Shown here: positions 1 to 8,335 of the stretch, piece by piece | Layout: every line of letters begins with the position of its first letter | How positions within the stretch are numbered: position 1 is the stretch's first letter | Origin: Paenibacillus sp. E222 | GTDB taxonomy: Bacteria; Bacillota; Bacilli; Paenibacillales; Paenibacillaceae | Direction of reading: 5' to 3' | Length of the DNA: 64,000 nt | NCBI RefSeq assembly: GCF_013401555.1 | Contig: NZ_CP058552.1 | Location: 7,316,001 to 7,380,000, forward strand | Notes under the pieces: generated by a model | The model's input: the letters and a program-made list of their open reading frames with translations, nothing else | What the model was told of the DNA's origin: nothing | Databases searched by the model: none | Translations under genes and position numbers: made by a program

Positions 1-9
1 CCTCATCAT
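1..9 (-). CDS. Start of a gene cut by the window edge (probably the anti-sigma factor)
   Basis: Only three codons (Met-Met-Arg) are inside the window. The first ATG overlaps the TGA stop of the upstream ECF sigma gene as ATGA, the usual sign of translational coupling. Genes coupled like this to ECF sigma factors are most often membrane anti-sigma factors. That identity is an inference from position only, since no domain can be seen. Confidence 0.4.
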
Positions 10-578
10 TTGGAATAGGCTTCATACGTCGATAAACCTCCTTTGCGCTCCATTTGTTTCTTCAACGTTTTCTTCCCTCGATAAAGTGCATTACGCACTT
101 GCGTCGGACTCATGTCCGTGATATCTGCAATCTCTTCATAGCTCAGCTCATTCGTATATTTAAGAAGCAGCACAAGCCGATACGATTCTGGCAGTTGGTC
201 CATCTGGCGATAGATTTCACGCTGCATCTCCTTATGCAGTACATGTTTCTCTGGCGTTTCACCACTGGTTTGTTCCAAACCCGTATGAACAGCGGTCATC
301 ACAGGTTTCTGTTGCCGCATAAAATCCCGCATCCGATTCACAGCGATGGTGTATACCCAAGACGAGAAACTGCTTCCTTCCCTTCGTGTCGGAAGATAGC
401 GGTACATCCGGAGAAACGTATCCTGAGCGAGATCCTGTGCATCCTGATGACTCGCACCCATTCCGCGCAAAATGCCGAAGACTTTATTTTTATATCGATC
501 CACGAGCACAGCAAATAACTGTTTGTCCCCCGCAATAATACGCTGAATGAGCTCCTCCTCTGGTATCTGTTGAGTCAT
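6..578 (-). CDS. ECF-type RNA polymerase sigma factor (SigW-like)
   Basis: A group IV sigma-70 factor of 190 residues that would direct RNA polymerase to a stress regulon. Region 2 covers about residues 10-80 and contains the DAQDLAQDTFLRMYRYLP helix used for core binding and -10 melting. Region 4 covers about 125-180, with ELSYEEIADITDMSPTQVRN forming the -35 helix-turn-helix. An open frame extends 46 codons upstream, but the ATG at 578 is preceded by AAGGGGGATT at proper distance and the protein then begins just before region 2, so I start it there. The stop overlaps the next gene off the edge (ATGA), suggesting a sigma/anti-sigma pair. The regulon cannot be told from the sequence. Confidence 0.9.
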   Translation of the reverse strand: MTQQIPEEELIQRIIAGDKQLFAVLVDRYKNKVFGILRGMGASHQDAQDLAQDTFLRMYRYLPTRREGSSFSSWVYTIAVNRMRDFMRQQKPVMTAVHTGLEQTSGETPEKHVLHKEMQREIYRQMDQLPESYRLVLLLKYTNELSYEEIADITDMSPTQVRNALYRGKKTLKKQMERKGGLSTYEAYSK

Positions 579-778
579 GTAATCCCCCTTCTCTACAGCT
601 TCCATGCATGGTTCTGTACTATTTAGACGGAAGCACTTCCTGAAACCTCTCACTTTATCCAAAAAAAAGAATTCGCGCCACCCGGTGTAAACCGGATAGC
701 CGAACTCTGCAACCATTGAAGGTTCATTGTTACTGCTGCACTTGCTGCCATGTGGAGTTTTCTTTTTTGCTTCGTTTA

Positions 779-1294
779 TCAGTCCTCTCTGCTTTTCTCG
801 GAGACAAAATCACTAAGCTGTGAATAGATCGCTACGATCTCATCCATCGACATACGCACGAGTCCACTGGATGACGGGGCAACAAACTCATGAATTTCCT
901 TGACGACCGGGTCGTCCTGAAATCCCCATTCTGCTTTGGCACGCTGACTGTACTGGGTGTATACCCCTTTCCCAACAAAACAGGCGATGTCTGGTCGGTA
1001 TTCCTCCAGCTTTTGCCGTAAAATCTGCCGTCCCTCTGCATATTCTTCCTTTGTAATATCGTCCATACCTTTTGTTGGCCGGGCAACAATATTCGTAAAT
1101 CCGTACCCCAGCTTCAGCAACTCCCCATCCTCTTGTGCATCATATAAACGAGGTGTCAATCCGGAACGTTCAAGAATGCGCCAGAAACGGTTTCCTTTAT
1201 AAGCATAATGATGACCCGTCTCTCCAGACGTAATGCTCGGATTGAATCCAATAAATAAGATTGATAAACCATAATCCAGATGATCTGGAATCAT
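779..1294 (-). CDS. mug: G/U mismatch-specific uracil-DNA glycosylase, Mug/TDG family
   Basis: A base-excision repair enzyme of 171 residues that removes uracil or thymine opposite guanine. Motif 1 is GFNPS at residues 16-20, equivalent to GINPG in Mug. Its Asn18 would position the catalytic water, as in Mug/TDG enzymes, which lack the Asp of UNG. Motif 2 is VAPSSSGLVR in the last third, corresponding to the helix-intercalating loop. Length fits Mug proteins (about 165-170). The ATG at 1294 follows AAGGGGG at 8-9 bases. It stands alone between the sigma gene and a divergent transporter. A strict distinction between Mug and related family 2 UDGs needs an alignment. Confidence 0.88.
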   Translation of the reverse strand: MIPDHLDYGLSILFIGFNPSITSGETGHHYAYKGNRFWRILERSGLTPRLYDAQEDGELLKLGYGFTNIVARPTKGMDDITKEEYAEGRQILRQKLEEYRPDIACFVGKGVYTQYSQRAKAEWGFQDDPVVKEIHEFVAPSSSGLVRMSMDEIVAIYSQLSDFVSEKSRED

Positions 1295-1537
1295 AATGAA
1301 GAGCCCCCTTATCTTTTTTAGTCAATTACATCTTTGATCTGTGTCAGCATTTTGCATAATTCGATTCTAATCGTTCTCGGGTACAAGATATTGACGAATA
1401 GAACCATTTCGATCTATATCTTGCTGATTGAAAGTCACTCTTTGGATTTTTGCAAAATGCTCGTCTATAAAATGATATAATGGTTGAAGTATTTTCGAAA
1501 TCGGACTGAAATTTTCATGAAAAAGGAAGCTGAACTG

Positions 1538-2458
1538 ATGATTGCAGACATCATGCTTGAAGTCGTCCTGCCCGTCTTTCTCCTGATTGCCGTCGGGTCC
1601 TGGATGCAAAAGGTGTTCAAGTTGGACTTGTACACCCTTGCCAAAATCAATTTCTATTGTATTACCCCCGCAGCCGTCTTTATGAGCATGTATCACTCCG
1701 ATATGTCAGGGGAATTGCTCGGAACTGTAACGCTCTTTTACGCCTTATATGTACTTATTCTCTATATTGTGGGGTCTGTGTTCGCACGCTCGCTTCGCAT
1801 GAATAAAGGCATGAAGGCCGCCTTCAACAATAGCATCATGCTGGACAACGCAGGCAATTATGGCCTGCCTATCAACTCCCTGGTATTTCGTGGTGATCCA
1901 CTGGCCTCTTCCATCCAGGCACTGGTCATGTCTTTACAGGCATTGCTGACGTTTACCTATGGTGTGCTTTCCATTCAAGGTGCGAAGCTCAAAGGCAATT
2001 ACCGTGCGGTAATCATTGGATTTCTAAAAATGCCCGTTCCTTATGCGCTGTTGCTCGGCATTTTGTTTCATATGGGAAATATTCCACTGCCCACTTTCCT
2101 GTCCATGCCGCTGACTTACGCGCAGCAAAGTATGGTCGCTGTAGCACTACTAACACTCGGCGCCCAAATTGTAAAATATCCGATCCGCTTGTATCGTCTT
2201 GATGTGTATATTAGCACATTTCTGCGTTTGCTGATTGGTCCAGCTATTGGGATTTCCATTGTACTGCTGCTCGGTTTGCAAGGTATCGCCGCTCAGGCCC
2301 TTATTATCGCATCCGGTATGCCTACCGGAGTCAATGCGTCCATTCTGGCCGAGGAATACGATAATGAGCCAGACTTTGCCGCCCAGACGGTTCTGATCTC
2401 AACTTTGCTTAACATCATTACGATTACCGCACTGATTTCGTTTGCGAAGACATTCTGA
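1538..2458 (+). CDS. AEC family permease (auxin efflux carrier-like)
   Basis: An integral membrane transporter of 306 residues of the auxin efflux carrier/AEC family (Pfam Mem_trans type). Bacterial members export organic acids or amino acid derivatives; the substrate here is unknown. It has about ten hydrophobic segments in two bundles of five. Conserved helix breaks are seen at NAGNYGLP in the first half and SGMPTGVNASILAE in the second. Two earlier in-frame starts exist (1484, 1517), but the ATG at 1538 has AAGGAAG eight bases upstream and places the first helix at the N-terminus. A strong terminator follows immediately, so it is monocistronic. Confidence 0.87.
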   Translation: MIADIMLEVVLPVFLLIAVGSWMQKVFKLDLYTLAKINFYCITPAAVFMSMYHSDMSGELLGTVTLFYALYVLILYIVGSVFARSLRMNKGMKAAFNNSIMLDNAGNYGLPINSLVFRGDPLASSIQALVMSLQALLTFTYGVLSIQGAKLKGNYRAVIIGFLKMPVPYALLLGILFHMGNIPLPTFLSMPLTYAQQSMVAVALLTLGAQIVKYPIRLYRLDVYISTFLRLLIGPAIGISIVLLLGLQGIAAQALIIASGMPTGVNASILAEEYDNEPDFAAQTVLISTLLNIITITALISFAKTF

Positions 2459-2480
2459 TGCAATATTTTAAAAAATGTCC

Positions 2481-2516
2481 AGTTCACTCTCCTCCAAGGA
2501 GCAGTGAACTTTTTTT
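2481..2516 (+). terminator. Rho-independent terminator after the AEC permease
   Basis: AGTTCACT pairs with AGTGAACT around an inner CTCC/GGAG stem, followed directly by seven T residues on the plus strand. Confidence 0.9.
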
Positions 2517-2650
2517 GTATGGCGATGGATGATATAACAGTTGAACTAAAAAAAGTCCAATGCACCCATATGCCGGATGCCTTGGACCTCTACTATTGCC
2601 TGCATATGCCATCTGATCAAGTCATTGTACGACTTACCAGCCTAAAAAAA

Positions 2651-2902
2651 CTAAGATTCACATGTCGTTCGTTCAGGGAACTTACCGCCTTCTCTGAACA
2701 AACATCGAACCAGTCGCTGTGCGGCCCGATTGAAATAAAAACTCGGACTGACACCCTCCACCTGAACAGGCTCCAGTTCCTTCACACTTTCTTTGACCTT
2801 ATTCATTTCAATGAGTCCCATCTTCCGCTCATTCGGTCCGAATCGATAAATAACCTTTTCATCGTCTTCCGTCTGTTTCACCAGCAGAATCATTGACGCC
2901 AT
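2651..2902 (-). CDS. Small conserved hypothetical protein (83 aa)
   Basis: A soluble 83-residue protein with no signal peptide or membrane segment. It is rich in charged residues, with an N-terminal beta-type stretch (MASMILLVKQ) and a C-terminal FPERTTCES. I recall very similar short proteins in other Paenibacillus genomes but none with a function. The ATG at 2902 has GATAGGGGGT at a good distance, which argues for a real gene. It is convergent with the AEC gene and shares no operon with the Ro cassette, whose terminator lies between them. No functional guess is justified. Confidence 0.65.
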   Translation of the reverse strand: MASMILLVKQTEDDEKVIYRFGPNERKMGLIEMNKVKESVKELEPVQVEGVSPSFYFNRAAQRLVRCLFREGGKFPERTTCES

Positions 2903-3064
2903 ACAGGTTACCCCCTATCGTTACGTTGTGAGATTCCAATGACCACTTGCTTACTATTAATTATTACCCAGAACGGATAGGAAACATATAGGGCTTTAGT
3001 TATTTATATTAACGTTAAAACTCCTAATTTTAATTATCTTGAATGAAATATTTTGACGAAAAAA
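2903..3064. other. Intergenic spacer with no recognisable gene
   Basis: AT-rich spacer between the small gene at 2651-2902 and the terminator of the Ro operon. It must contain the promoter of the 83-aa gene on the minus strand, but I could not pick convincing -35/-10 boxes. Confidence 0.5.
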
Positions 3065-3096
3065 TAACAAAAACAGGTTTGGATATACCAAACCTG
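3065..3096 (-). terminator. Terminator of the rsr-rlaP operon
   Basis: CAGGTTTGG (3074-3082) pairs perfectly with CCAAACCTG (3088-3096). On the minus strand it is followed by TTTTTGTTATTTTTT, so it ends transcription coming from the nucleotidyltransferase gene. Confidence 0.88.
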
Positions 3097-3209
3097 CCCT
3101 ATTACCTTGCACCTAAAGGAATCATAAGTCTCATGCTTCATCGATCCTTTTACAAACGTGGGTCCACCGATTCAGACTCCAGATGTGCAAATACGCACGA
3201 CCTCGTACT

Positions 3210-4016
3210 TTAATCGCAGGTTGGAGCCCACACCTCTTGCAGTGCAAAACGGAAGATCCGATCCAGTTCTTCATATTGAATAATCTGTTCATTCTCCAGT
3301 TGGGATGCCAGTTGTTCATAATGCGCAATCTTCTCAGCCAAAAAAGCCTGTATGGCGGGCAGCTGCGGCTCCAGATCAAGTTCCTCGCCTGCCTTTTTCC
3401 GGCGCAGCAGTTCATGAATCTCCGTATACAGCGATGTATTCGCAGGTACAAGTTCTTGCACTAGCTCTTCAAATGCCATCGGTGGCATCGCATCATAACG
3501 TTCAATCCAGCCACAAGCGAGTAATGGACGAAGAACATAGAAATATTTTTTAATCCTCACTCGCTCACCTTGTAAATAATCCCGGAAATTGCCCTTTGCC
3601 ATATTCAGATAATGATACATGCAGGACTTGGGCGAGAAGGTCAACGGTGAAAGCGCACGGATATGCTGTGCCACGTTATACTGTTCATCATACTGAATGG
3701 GGGATTGCAGCCACTCCAGTAACGGTGGATTTGATTTGCGAAACAGCTTCAAAGCCTTACGCAGATCCCAACCATTGATATCAAGCTGATCACTAATCGG
3801 GCGTTCGATAACATCCCTTTTATCCTCAATGGACAAGTACCATTCCAGCGGTCTCACATAAAGAAAACGCACATCATAATCGCTATCCTGTGAAGGAAAC
3901 CCCCACGCCCGACTGCCAGATTCACAGGCATAAATGATCCGTACCTGCTCCTCCTGTTCAATCTGCTTCAACTGTTGTCTGATCGTATCTTTCATTTCTT
4001 CATTAACGTAGGTCAT
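3210..4016 (-). CDS. RlaP-family nucleotidyltransferase (RNA ligase-associated polymerase-beta fold, YcgL-like)
   Basis: A DNA polymerase-beta-fold nucleotidyltransferase of 268 residues. The G-S signature is ESGSRAWGF near residue 31-39 and the metal-binding SDYDVRF follows about ten residues later. It is followed by the family's GWDLRKALKLFRKSNPPLLEWL, which makes it the RlaP/COG3541 type rather than a generic MNT toxin partner. RlaP proteins have been linked by gene neighbourhood to RNA repair systems with RtcB ligase, Ro and Y RNA; their substrate is not firmly known. I start at ATG 4016 because GGAGGCGGCTGACC precedes it. It lies 26 bases after rsr and ends the operon. A role in adding nucleotides to damaged RNA ends is inference. 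Confidence 0.85.
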   Translation of the reverse strand: MTYVNEEMKDTIRQQLKQIEQEEQVRIIYACESGSRAWGFPSQDSDYDVRFLYVRPLEWYLSIEDKRDVIERPISDQLDINGWDLRKALKLFRKSNPPLLEWLQSPIQYDEQYNVAQHIRALSPLTFSPKSCMYHYLNMAKGNFRDYLQGERVRIKKYFYVLRPLLACGWIERYDAMPPMAFEELVQELVPANTSLYTEIHELLRRKKAGEELDLEPQLPAIQAFLAEKIAHYEQLASQLENEQIIQYEELDRIFRFALQEVWAPTCD

Positions 4017-4042
4017 GGTCAGCCGCCTCCACATTTTCCAAT

Positions 4043-5536
4043 TTAAATCTCTGTCTCTCTCACCCGGTTCGCGAGTGTATCATATCCTGCCACAGTCTCG
4101 GCAATATACGTCAATACCGCTTCACTCCAACCGTAGATATAAAAGGTTTTGCCATCCCGTGGCGGTACCATTGCCTGCTGATAAGGTGCTATATCCACAA
4201 TAAATGCCTTCAGCTCCGGATTCATCATCCGGCGATATCGCTCAAGCTCGGCATATAACGGGGTGCCTTCATTCTGCTGTTCATCGGTGATCATAATGAT
4301 CTGATCCACTTTTTCTCCGATATCCCGAAGCTCTCGTACAGGCCGTCCCGTGTCTGTTCCACCTTGTGCACGAATCCGGTGAGCTTGGGAAAGAATGCTT
4401 TCATCCATCTTTGGACGAGCATCCTCAACCATATGGTCGAATAACCAGAACAGCGAGTTGCCGCGTGTTTGTTTATATAGCGCCAGTGCCAGCACCGAAC
4501 CAATCCGCAAATAATCCCCTTGCATTGAACCGGAGCGATCCAGGAAAATGGCGGTTCTTCCCGGCAGCAATGGCAGGTTGCCAATCGATAGCTCCACCGC
4601 TTCCCGCAAAGCATATCGCAGCTCTTCTCTTGCGATCATTTCATACGCACTGGCAAATCGGAAAGGCAAGATGCGCGACTTGCGCAGGGCTTCTGCATCC
4701 GTTAAACGGCCCGTCACGTAATCGATATTTTTCGATTTATCAAAAACACCTGCCCGATCCATTGCATTCAGATGACGTAACAAGGCAAAGGTCGGCATCT
4801 GGGACATCAACGCCTCCCATACCGTACGTGTCGGCTGCATGATCGATGTGACCACCGAATACGGCAGTTTGCCTTTTTCGATCAGATGCATCCGACTCGC
4901 CGGGTTTGGGGTAGCTTTCAGCTCTTCCAGCGCCTGCAACTGCGGCAGTTCCGCAAGATCCACCTCATGTCCTCGCAAATAACGGAACAGGGCTTGTTGC
5001 TTCATATCTGTCGGCTTGGGGTGTGCTGTAGCGATCATATCGCCCAGACTGTATCCACGTCCGCGCCCGTTGTATTTGATCGCCCAATATTCAGTAATGC
5101 CGTTCAAAAATTGACTTACCTGACGCTTCACCGCTCGACCGCCCTGCCCCCGACCTGTTCCTCTTAGAATCGTCAGAAAATCGGCCAAGTCAGCCGGTGT
5201 CTGTACGACCTTGGAGAATATCTTCGCAAACTGATCCGGCTCCACCTTGGACAACAGTGCCAGACCGTACAGAGGCTGTAAACGCATCAAGCCTTCATTA
5301 CGAGCATAGACCAGCGCCCGCGCCATAAACCCTGCATCGACCTCAGCCATCTCCTGATGACTGACCATCGCATCGTCCATCAGTTGCTGTGTATCTGCAT
5401 AGAACGTATTGTTCAATGTATTGGTCATCAACAACTGTATATATTGTTCCTCCACCAAACGCTCATAGGCACCGTAGCCCCCATGATTACGTGTCGTTGG
5501 CTGAGGTTGATTGAATAATTGTTTCGCTCTGCTCAT
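4043..5536 (-). CDS. rsr: Ro60/Rsr orthologue: TROVE domain plus vWA domain RNA-binding ring protein
   Basis: A 497-residue orthologue of vertebrate Ro60 and Deinococcus Rsr. The N-terminal two thirds is the TROVE HEAT-repeat ring that binds single-stranded RNA ends in its hole and Y RNA on its outer surface. The C-terminal von Willebrand A domain has an intact metal site: DRSGSM at about residue 333, the GGTDTG threonine near 385 and ITDEQQN near 414. Ro proteins guide RNA surveillance, often with the exonuclease PNPase, using Y RNA as gate or tether. ATG 5536 is preferred over GTG 5539 because GGGAGG lies nine bases upstream. A Y RNA gene sits only about 50 bases upstream on the same strand, and the RlaP nucleotidyltransferase follows in the same operon. 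Confidence 0.93.
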   Translation of the reverse strand: MSRAKQLFNQPQPTTRNHGGYGAYERLVEEQYIQLLMTNTLNNTFYADTQQLMDDAMVSHQEMAEVDAGFMARALVYARNEGLMRLQPLYGLALLSKVEPDQFAKIFSKVVQTPADLADFLTILRGTGRGQGGRAVKRQVSQFLNGITEYWAIKYNGRGRGYSLGDMIATAHPKPTDMKQQALFRYLRGHEVDLAELPQLQALEELKATPNPASRMHLIEKGKLPYSVVTSIMQPTRTVWEALMSQMPTFALLRHLNAMDRAGVFDKSKNIDYVTGRLTDAEALRKSRILPFRFASAYEMIAREELRYALREAVELSIGNLPLLPGRTAIFLDRSGSMQGDYLRIGSVLALALYKQTRGNSLFWLFDHMVEDARPKMDESILSQAHRIRAQGGTDTGRPVRELRDIGEKVDQIIMITDEQQNEGTPLYAELERYRRMMNPELKAFIVDIAPYQQAMVPPRDGKTFYIYGWSEAVLTYIAETVAGYDTLANRVRETEI

Positions 5537-5587
5537 CACTCATGACCTCCCGGTGTGAGTCTATTTACTGATATTCCATAATAAAAT

Positions 5588-5723
5588 GTTCCGAGGAAAA
5601 AGGTGGGAAGGTATAATACCCGCTCTACCGCTGAGCTACACCGCCATGAACGGCGGCGATTGGATTCGAACCAACGACCTGGTCGATTAACAGTCGAAGT
5701 AACCCTCCCTGGCGCCTCGGAAC
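5588..5723 (-). ncRNA. Bacterial Y RNA (YrlA-type) with a circularly permuted tRNA-like module
   Basis: Read on the minus strand, the ends pair perfectly: GTTCCGAGG (5715-5723) with CCTCGGAAC (5588-5596). An internal loop of 5 and 8 bases follows, then GGGAGGG (5703-5709) with CCTTCCC (5605-5611), the Ro-binding type of stem. Inside lie tRNA parts in permuted order. First comes an anticodon-like arm with loop CTGTTAA (5683-5697, GUU as in tRNA-Asn). Next is a T arm with GGTTCGAATCC (5662-5672) and an acceptor 3' strand CGCCGCC (5652-5658). A six-base loop joins this to the acceptor 5' strand GGCGGTG (5639-5645), which pairs over 7 bp, and then to a D arm GCTCAGCGGTAGAGC (5622-5636). This is how YrlA RNAs mimic tRNA while their ends form the Ro-binding stem. 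The gene lies just upstream of rsr with no clear poly-U, so it may be cut from the rsr transcript. A possible -10 (CATAAT) lies at 5765-5770, without a good -35. Confidence 0.9.
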
Positions 5724-6010
5724 CTTGATCCGCAGAGTTTGTTGCTGCCCCGCTTCACAACCTTATTATGCCTCACACATTTGCACGCGAACATGGCGAA
5801 AGTATGGCGACGAATCAATTTCATAACTCATAAAAATATCGTTTTCAACCTCCATAAGTTTAAAATGAAACCAGCCACTCATCCTGATACAATGAAGGGA
5901 TAACGGTAAATGGGAAGATCACGAATGATTCTATATAATGCAGAATTGTTCTGCCAACATAGTCATCCACTACATCCGCCTGACTCCAGGCCACCAAGGA
6001 GTGAATGTTC
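5724..6010. other. Divergent control region between the Ro/Y RNA unit and the WYL regulators
   Basis: Apart from the Y RNA this interval holds no gene. A small hairpin GCAG/CTGC lies in the presumed Y RNA leader. The WYL proteins encoded to the right are the obvious candidates to bind here. I could not define their operator or a confident promoter. Confidence 0.4.
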
Positions 6011-7366
6011 ATGGCTAAAGAGAGCTTTGACAAAGAAATTCAATTTCTGCGCATGCTGTCCCTGACAAGTGGTGCGTATAACCGTAAACAGTATGCCGAA
6101 CGGCTTGGCATATCCGTACATACTTTTGATAAAACCCAACGCAGATTAAAAGAAATCATGCAGACCGTCGCTGACCAACGCTCAGGCTCGGAACCAAACA
6201 AAGAAATGGCGGATCTCGTCCGCTTCCAGTACGGAGAATCTGCTGAGCCCATGCTGCTCTTCCTCTTTCGCGCCAAGTCGATGAAAGAGACTGAAGTTCA
6301 GCGTCTTTCTATCCTTTTGCATACCTTACAAGATCAAGCTTTAACCGCCATGGAGTTACTGGATGCCTGCTGCGCGGATCTGCCAGAGGAACTGGCGCTA
6401 CCTGACGAAAAGACCATTCGCTCCGATCTGAAGTATCTGGAAGAAGTAGGGGTGATCCGCAAGGAACCTGGCGGCAGGCCCTATCGTTACCTTTTGCAGC
6501 AGGACGTACTTACGGGTTTAACCGTGGAAGAACAGCTGGAGTTGTATGATTTTGTGGATATTATGGCGAACACCCAGGTTCCGTCCGTACAAGGCTATAT
6601 ATTGCGGGACAGTCTCAAAAAAGCCATTGCTACAAGCTATCCACAGGAAGAAGCCACCGAGCCATTTATATATAAATACCACTATTATTCACGCATTCTG
6701 GACGAAGCACATCTGTACACTCTGCTTAGTGCGATTCGTCAGCGAAAGTATGTCCAGTTTCTGTATTATTCACCCAAAAAACCGTCCAGCTACAGCTCGC
6801 AGAATACGAATCCGCGCTTCGAACGGGAAGCAGGCGGACGACCCAACCGGATCGTACCGCTTGAAGTTGTCTATGACCATCAGTATGGTCGCTGGTATGT
6901 CATTGGATATCAGGGACGCCGAGGCTTTGTGAAATTCCGGATGGAAGGTATTACACAGCTGGAGGAACAGGATTCGATTGAAGAAGGATATATGCTCGAA
7001 TTGAAACAACAGTGGGCCGAGATCAGCCGCTACAGCTGGCTGGTGGATACGGGGAATACCGTGACGGTTCAAGCCCGATTCTTCCATCCTCAGGACGGCC
7101 AGCGTAACTTCATTCTGGATCGGGTTCGTTTGCAAGGCCAGTGGGGAACGATCACGCCCGAAACGGAACATACCTTTCTCTATGAAATTCAGGTCAACGG
7201 TACCACCGAGATTAAGCCGTGGCTTCGGAGTTTTGGTTCAAGCTGCGAGGTGATCGCTCCACAGAGGCTGCGTCAGGAGATGATTAAGGAATGGAAGGAG
7301 ATTGCGCAATATTATGAATCTGTTCGAGAAGATGTTCAACTACCAGATGATGACGAGATTGAATGA
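6011..7366 (+). CDS. WYL-domain transcriptional regulator (first of an overlapping pair)
   Basis: A 451-residue regulator. The N-terminus carries a helix-turn-helix (about residues 10-55, including SVHTFDKTQRRLKEIM), with a second wHTH-like segment around 105-160. A WYL ligand-binding domain covers about 235-325, with YDHQYGRWYVIGYQ and the FVKFRMEGI strand that follows. WYL domains sense nucleotides or nucleic acid ends and often control RNA-repair, CRISPR or phage-defence genes. ATG 6011 is chosen because AAGGAG lies nine bases before it; the ATG at 6005 is too close. It is divergent from rsr and Y RNA, taking the place that RtcR has in enterobacterial RNA repair operons. The next WYL gene overlaps its 3' end by about 50 bases. 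Confidence 0.88.
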   Translation: MAKESFDKEIQFLRMLSLTSGAYNRKQYAERLGISVHTFDKTQRRLKEIMQTVADQRSGSEPNKEMADLVRFQYGESAEPMLLFLFRAKSMKETEVQRLSILLHTLQDQALTAMELLDACCADLPEELALPDEKTIRSDLKYLEEVGVIRKEPGGRPYRYLLQQDVLTGLTVEEQLELYDFVDIMANTQVPSVQGYILRDSLKKAIATSYPQEEATEPFIYKYHYYSRILDEAHLYTLLSAIRQRKYVQFLYYSPKKPSSYSSQNTNPRFEREAGGRPNRIVPLEVVYDHQYGRWYVIGYQGRRGFVKFRMEGITQLEEQDSIEEGYMLELKQQWAEISRYSWLVDTGNTVTVQARFFHPQDGQRNFILDRVRLQGQWGTITPETEHTFLYEIQVNGTTEIKPWLRSFGSSCEVIAPQRLRQEMIKEWKEIAQYYESVREDVQLPDDDEIE

Positions 7367-8207
7367 AACCGGACTGTTCACCTGGACTTCACAGGAAAGA
7401 GCCTGGCTGCGCATGATGCTGAATCACCCTGCCGCACCAGAAGCGCTGCACCCTGATACGTTGCACAAAATGCATGACATGCTGGATGCAGAGCAGGATC
7501 TGGACCTTCAGGATTACCTGACCGAAAAAGCCAAAAGTGAAGAGAACAGTGTCTTTCATCCACTGCTTAAACCATTACGGCAGATGATTTTGCATCATCA
7601 GGGGTTTCGTTTGACAGGGCGTGTCCGCAATGGACGAATCAGCCAGGATCAGTTTGGTTACCCCTACAAGCTCGAATATTCCATGGTCAAAAAAGAATGG
7701 TACGTGCTCTGGTATGCTCCACTCTACAACAAACTGATGTCCACCAAGCTGCACAGCATTATTACCGCGGAAGCCCAGCCGCTTCAACCGGAAACCGCTT
7801 CTCAATATGCTGCCAAAATCGCGATTTTAACGGAGAACCGGAAGACATCCGTGACGATCGAAGTGCTGCCTGAGTTTAATCAGGAGTTATCGCGAATTCT
7901 GTATGCCTTTTCCTGCTTCGAGAAGCAGGTCGAATTTGTGGAAGCACAACAGACGTACCGCATTGAATTGACCATTCCGAGGAATGAGATGGATTATGTG
8001 CTGTCCAAAATGCGTTTTCTGGGCAAACGGGTACGGATTGCAGATAACGCTGCGCTTCGGGAACGAATGTCTGAGACAGCGGCCAAAGTATTGGCACGTT
8101 ATGCTGAATCCGAGCCTGAAGCAAAGCCGGAACGGACTTCTGGAGGAGTGCGGAGCCACCACGGAGAGGAACCTATTGTAAAGAAGGAAGGCAGTGATTC
8201 TGCATAA
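7314..8207 (+). CDS. WYL-domain protein (second of the pair)
   Basis: A 297-residue protein of the same general type. There is no clear DNA-binding helix-turn-helix at its N-terminus, but a WYL-like core is seen around residues 95-155 (GYPYKLEYSMVKKEWYVLWY) followed by a C-terminal extension domain. The tail after about residue 265 is charged and probably disordered. Its start overlaps the end of the first WYL gene, so the two are translationally linked and may form a heteromer. Several in-frame starts compete (TTG 7302, ATG 7314, 7332, 7347). I use 7314, which has GGAAGGAG at a rather long 13 bases, so the N-terminus is uncertain. It probably co-regulates the neighbouring Ro/Y RNA unit; this is inference. 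Confidence 0.8.
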   Translation: MNLFEKMFNYQMMTRLNETGLFTWTSQERAWLRMMLNHPAAPEALHPDTLHKMHDMLDAEQDLDLQDYLTEKAKSEENSVFHPLLKPLRQMILHHQGFRLTGRVRNGRISQDQFGYPYKLEYSMVKKEWYVLWYAPLYNKLMSTKLHSIITAEAQPLQPETASQYAAKIAILTENRKTSVTIEVLPEFNQELSRILYAFSCFEKQVEFVEAQQTYRIELTIPRNEMDYVLSKMRFLGKRVRIADNAALRERMSETAAKVLARYAESEPEAKPERTSGGVRSHHGEEPIVKKEGSDSA

Positions 8208-8280
8208 TGATTCTGCCTAAAGTATGTATTTTATTTCCAATCATTTACAGATAACTTGCTAACCAATTGCCGCAAAACAC

Positions 8281-8325
8281 AAAGGGGTTATCCCGAGTCA
8301 TGAAGATGAGGGGATACCCCCTTTT
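8281..8325. terminator. Bidirectional terminator between convergent genes
   Basis: AAAGGGGTTATCCC pairs with GGGGATACCCCCTTTT. It has T-runs on both strands and serves the WYL genes on plus and the LURP-one-like gene on minus. Confidence 0.8.
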
Positions 8326-8335
8326 GATGATTAGC

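Noticed and set aside
5588..5723. One or two ordinary tRNA genes, for example tRNA-Asn, on the minus strand
   Set aside because: The tRNA-like parts are in permuted order and enclosed by two perfect stems. There is no contiguous cloverleaf or CCA end, and the neighbour is rsr, so a Y RNA explains it better.
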